Notes under the pieces: model-generated
What the model was told of the DNA's origin: nothing
What the model saw: only the letters and a program-made list of their open reading frames with translations
Database searches by the model: none
NCBI RefSeq assembly: GCF_014805625.2
Contig: NW_023998458.1
Coordinates: 2,810,174-2,874,173 of the forward strand
DNA: 64,000 nt
Direction of reading: 5' to 3'
Origin: Glossina fuscipes
Taxonomy: Eukaryota; Arthropoda; Insecta; Diptera; Glossinidae
Shown: piece after piece, positions 61,671 to 64,000 of the stretch
Numbering within the stretch: the stretch's first letter is position 1
Layout of the letters: each line of letters begins with the position of its first letter
Program-made: the position numbers and the translations under genes

Positions 61671-62324
61671 TCTGCTACATTCTGTACACGGGGAACGGTG
61701 TTAAAGTTTATATTACAAGCAATCAATAACTACATTTATTAGATCGCTTCACGATTCTAGGCGTAGATTCAGTACTAATTCAGAACTAATTATAGATTAT
61801 AGAAGGCTTCTATTGCCACTTTTTACCTACTTTGGCGAACAATTATTTTGATATCGAGAGGTAGTGAGTTCCGCAATTTAACAGCGTTGATAAAAAATAG
61901 TCCTGAAGATGATAAGTGGTTATGGTGAGGTGGGATCAAACTCATTGTCATGTCATTACTATATTTTTGATCATTTATCGCAAGAATAAATGAAGAATAG
62001 TATTAGGCGAAACTGTTGTCAAGCGTTGAATGGTCGGCCTTGCTCAACTGCAACGTTTTCACTTATTATATTACTTTGCATATATTTCTAATATGAATAA
62101 TACTTTAAGACTTTAAAAGCATTGTTGATGGATGATCTGCTCATGTTTATCTTGTTAATGCATCGGCCTCGTCTATATACATATGCAAAATAAACTCACT
62201 TAGTTAAATAAAAAAAATAAAAAAAAAACATTTTCTATTAATTTCATTTAATTGATTATACATTAATTGCTACATCACAAATTATTACTACCACATGTAC
62301 ACACATTATAAACCTTATGCCTGG
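61671..62324. other. Unclassified repeat-like sequence
   Basis: Not coding. At 62015-62050, GTTGAATGGTCGGCCTTGCT is followed by CAACTGCAAC, close to 24835-24870 (ATTGAATGGTCGAGCATGCC, CAACTACAAA). A dispersed element is therefore likely, but its limits are not clear. Confidence 0.4.
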
Positions 62325-62350
62325 TGCTGCTGCTGCTGCTGCTGCTGCTG
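62325..62350 (+). repeat. (TGC)n microsatellite
   Basis: Eight to nine TGC units. The minus strand would read as a Gln run in one frame, but stops lie close on both sides (about 20 codons in all). Confidence 0.92.
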
Positions 62351-63364
62351 TCTGATACTTGCCTCTGTGCATATAAGTTAAAGTTAAGTCGTACATAACT
62401 ATAAAAATGTGCTACGGCTTGCATGCAATACCGAGTTTAAATAATTTTTAATTATACCGCGTTTTACTCTATTTGTTAAATAAAAAGGAAAGTTATGATG
62501 TATACGCGAACGAAATCTCTTTCTATATACCTCTGAACAAACGATGCAATAATCACTTGAATTCGTGCTGCTAGGATGAGTGCTGTGGCGTAGACAACAT
62601 CATTTTTGCATTATTTTGTGCTCGATGAGCATGAATGTAATGATAATGCAGCACTCGGCTTACTTGTTTTAGTTTCAGATAGCCAGCCGTCTTACGATTT
62701 TCTTTTGATTGGAAATTGTTAATGAAATTTACAGAAGTGAAATTTGCCTGTTAACAACTAAGGATAGATTATAAATAATTGTTATTGTAATTACAACATA
62801 TCATATGATCGTTATTACTTACCCAATTGACATTAACGTTATGCGGTTATTATAAAACGTTGAATTAATCCGTTTAAAAACTATCGTGAACGTCACAACT
62901 AAAGCAACCACAATAAACAATTAAATCAACAGAGATTTCTAATGGCCAGCGCTCTGATCAGAAAATATCGCGGACTTGTCTATGCAAAAAAATTTACTCA
63001 CTAAAAATTTACTAACATACCATCGTTCAATATTTCCCTTAAATTACGATTTTCACCATTTCTTTCTAGACGCGGAAACCATACCTTCTCTACCCTCATC
63101 TGCCGACATCTACTTCACTACTAAGAATTCACCTTCTTTAGAGGCTTAAAAAGCAGGTCCATGCCTTATTCAAGGTGTGCGGAGAACTTGTAGTGTGAAT
63201 TGGTTCAGTCAAATCGCCCAATACGGACGACTCTTTGTTATATAGAATATGAAAAATTAGACCTCTTCATCACACCTAAGTTTTCAAGACTTTTCACATC
63301 TGAAACATTATTATCTAACAATTTTTGCGACATTTTAATATTAAATAAAGGTAAATAAAGGGTG
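62351..63364. other. No gene seen
   Basis: AT-rich sequence without recognised content. Confidence 0.4.
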
Positions 63365-63575
63365 GTCCGAAGAGCGATTCGATTCAAACCAATGCCCCGT
63401 CTTTGGACCAAAGTACGTAAGCATTAATATACCATAATAAAAATTACATGAATAGCCATTGATTCAAAAACTGATTTTGAATCGTTCGATACAATAAAAG
63501 TTAGATCTATCATAACTCCTTTTAGTTACCGTATACCCTCTCATAAGCTTTCCCTATACCATAAATGTTGTAAGC
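63365..63575 (-). repeat. Dispersed repeat family A, fragment
   Basis: GGTCCGAAGAGCGATTCGAT and CGTCTTTGGACCAAAG, then AATCGTTCGATACAATAAAA and GTATACCCTCTCATAAGC, ending CCCTATACCATAAATGTTGT. The right-hand blocks match those of the 29345-30125 copy. Confidence 0.45.
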
Positions 63576-64000
63576 TACACTTAGAAGATTTACTCGTAAT
63601 TACGTAAAGCACATCACTTTGAAGTCGAATAATGCATTAAAAGTTTACTCAACATCGCAAAATTTTATTAACAACTTTTTTTGAAGGTTTCTGAAGCTAT
63701 TAGAAGAACTATTTTACTTTTATAAAACGAACTAACAAAGTACTGCCACAAGGCAAGGTTAAGGTTTTCTTATCGTGTGTTACTTGCACATCGATAAGAT
63801 AAGGTGTACTATGAAAATCCTAAACAAGAGCAGTTTAATGTTTCAAATAAAATAAAACAATGACTTCAGAAACCTAGTCAGCTTCTTTCTTAAACACCAG
63901 TCACTGTGTTCGATGAATAAGAAACATTCCCTCAATGATTGGTCATATTAAAAGAAAAAGAAAACAAAAAACAAATTTAACAGGGATTAAAGAAAAAACT
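63576..64000. other. No gene seen
   Basis: AT-rich sequence up to the window edge. Confidence 0.4.

Noticed and set aside
1..64000. CRISPR arrays, operons, phage or toxin systems
   Set aside because: The window is insect nuclear DNA with spliced genes. Repeats here are microsatellites or dispersed elements with no spacer-like regularity.

Overview
The window looks like nuclear DNA of a higher fly (Diptera, Brachycera). It is AT-rich, the conserved genes are insect genes, short introns are 57-66 bp, and the intergenic DNA is full of mariner-like, SINE-like and short dispersed repeats. A tsetse-like or other calyptrate fly is a reasonable guess, but nothing here proves the genus. There is no sign of bacterial or phage DNA.

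Two protein-coding genes are well supported and they converge. At the left edge (1-1497, + strand) are the last two coding exons of cap'n'collar (cnc), the CNC-bZIP transcription factor related to vertebrate Nrf. Only the bZIP region and the Q/H/N-rich C-terminus lie inside the window. On the - strand, 26161 down to 12725 encodes a 1411-residue leucine-rich-repeat, single-pass membrane protein. It has seven coding exons whose splice sites and phases I could join by hand. The order is signal peptide, LRRNT cysteines, a long LRR array, LRRCT, one membrane helix and a cytoplasmic tail with poly-Ala and poly-Gln.

The 11 kb between the two gene ends (1498-12724) holds no gene I can support. It contains an imperfect inverted repeat, a 164-bp tandem duplication, and a diverged pair of direct repeats. 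One member of that pair carries a retro-type insertion that can be delimited because the other member lacks it. The large introns of the LRR gene carry dispersed repeats.

From 26162 to 64000 no intact gene is visible. This stretch is either upstream intergenic DNA or non-coding 5' introns of the LRR gene. It contains a 550-bp tetranucleotide satellite, several copies of two dispersed repeat families (called A and B here), and a degenerate mariner element with an internal deletion. A 400-N assembly gap lies inside this mariner copy, and identical 162-bp ends on both sides suggest an unmerged contig overlap. There are also two tRNA-like SINE copies, a 9-bp-period minisatellite and two decayed gene copies. 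The clearer decayed copy (61670-61272, -) is an intronless, disabled copy of HINT1, a histidine-triad nucleotide-binding protein. The other (about 55615-55913, +) resembles the cyclic-nucleotide-binding domain of an ion channel.

I found no convincing undescribed biological system. The most useful results are the two gene models, the HINT1 pseudogene, the mariner/gap artefact, the SINE pair and the structured dispersed repeats.
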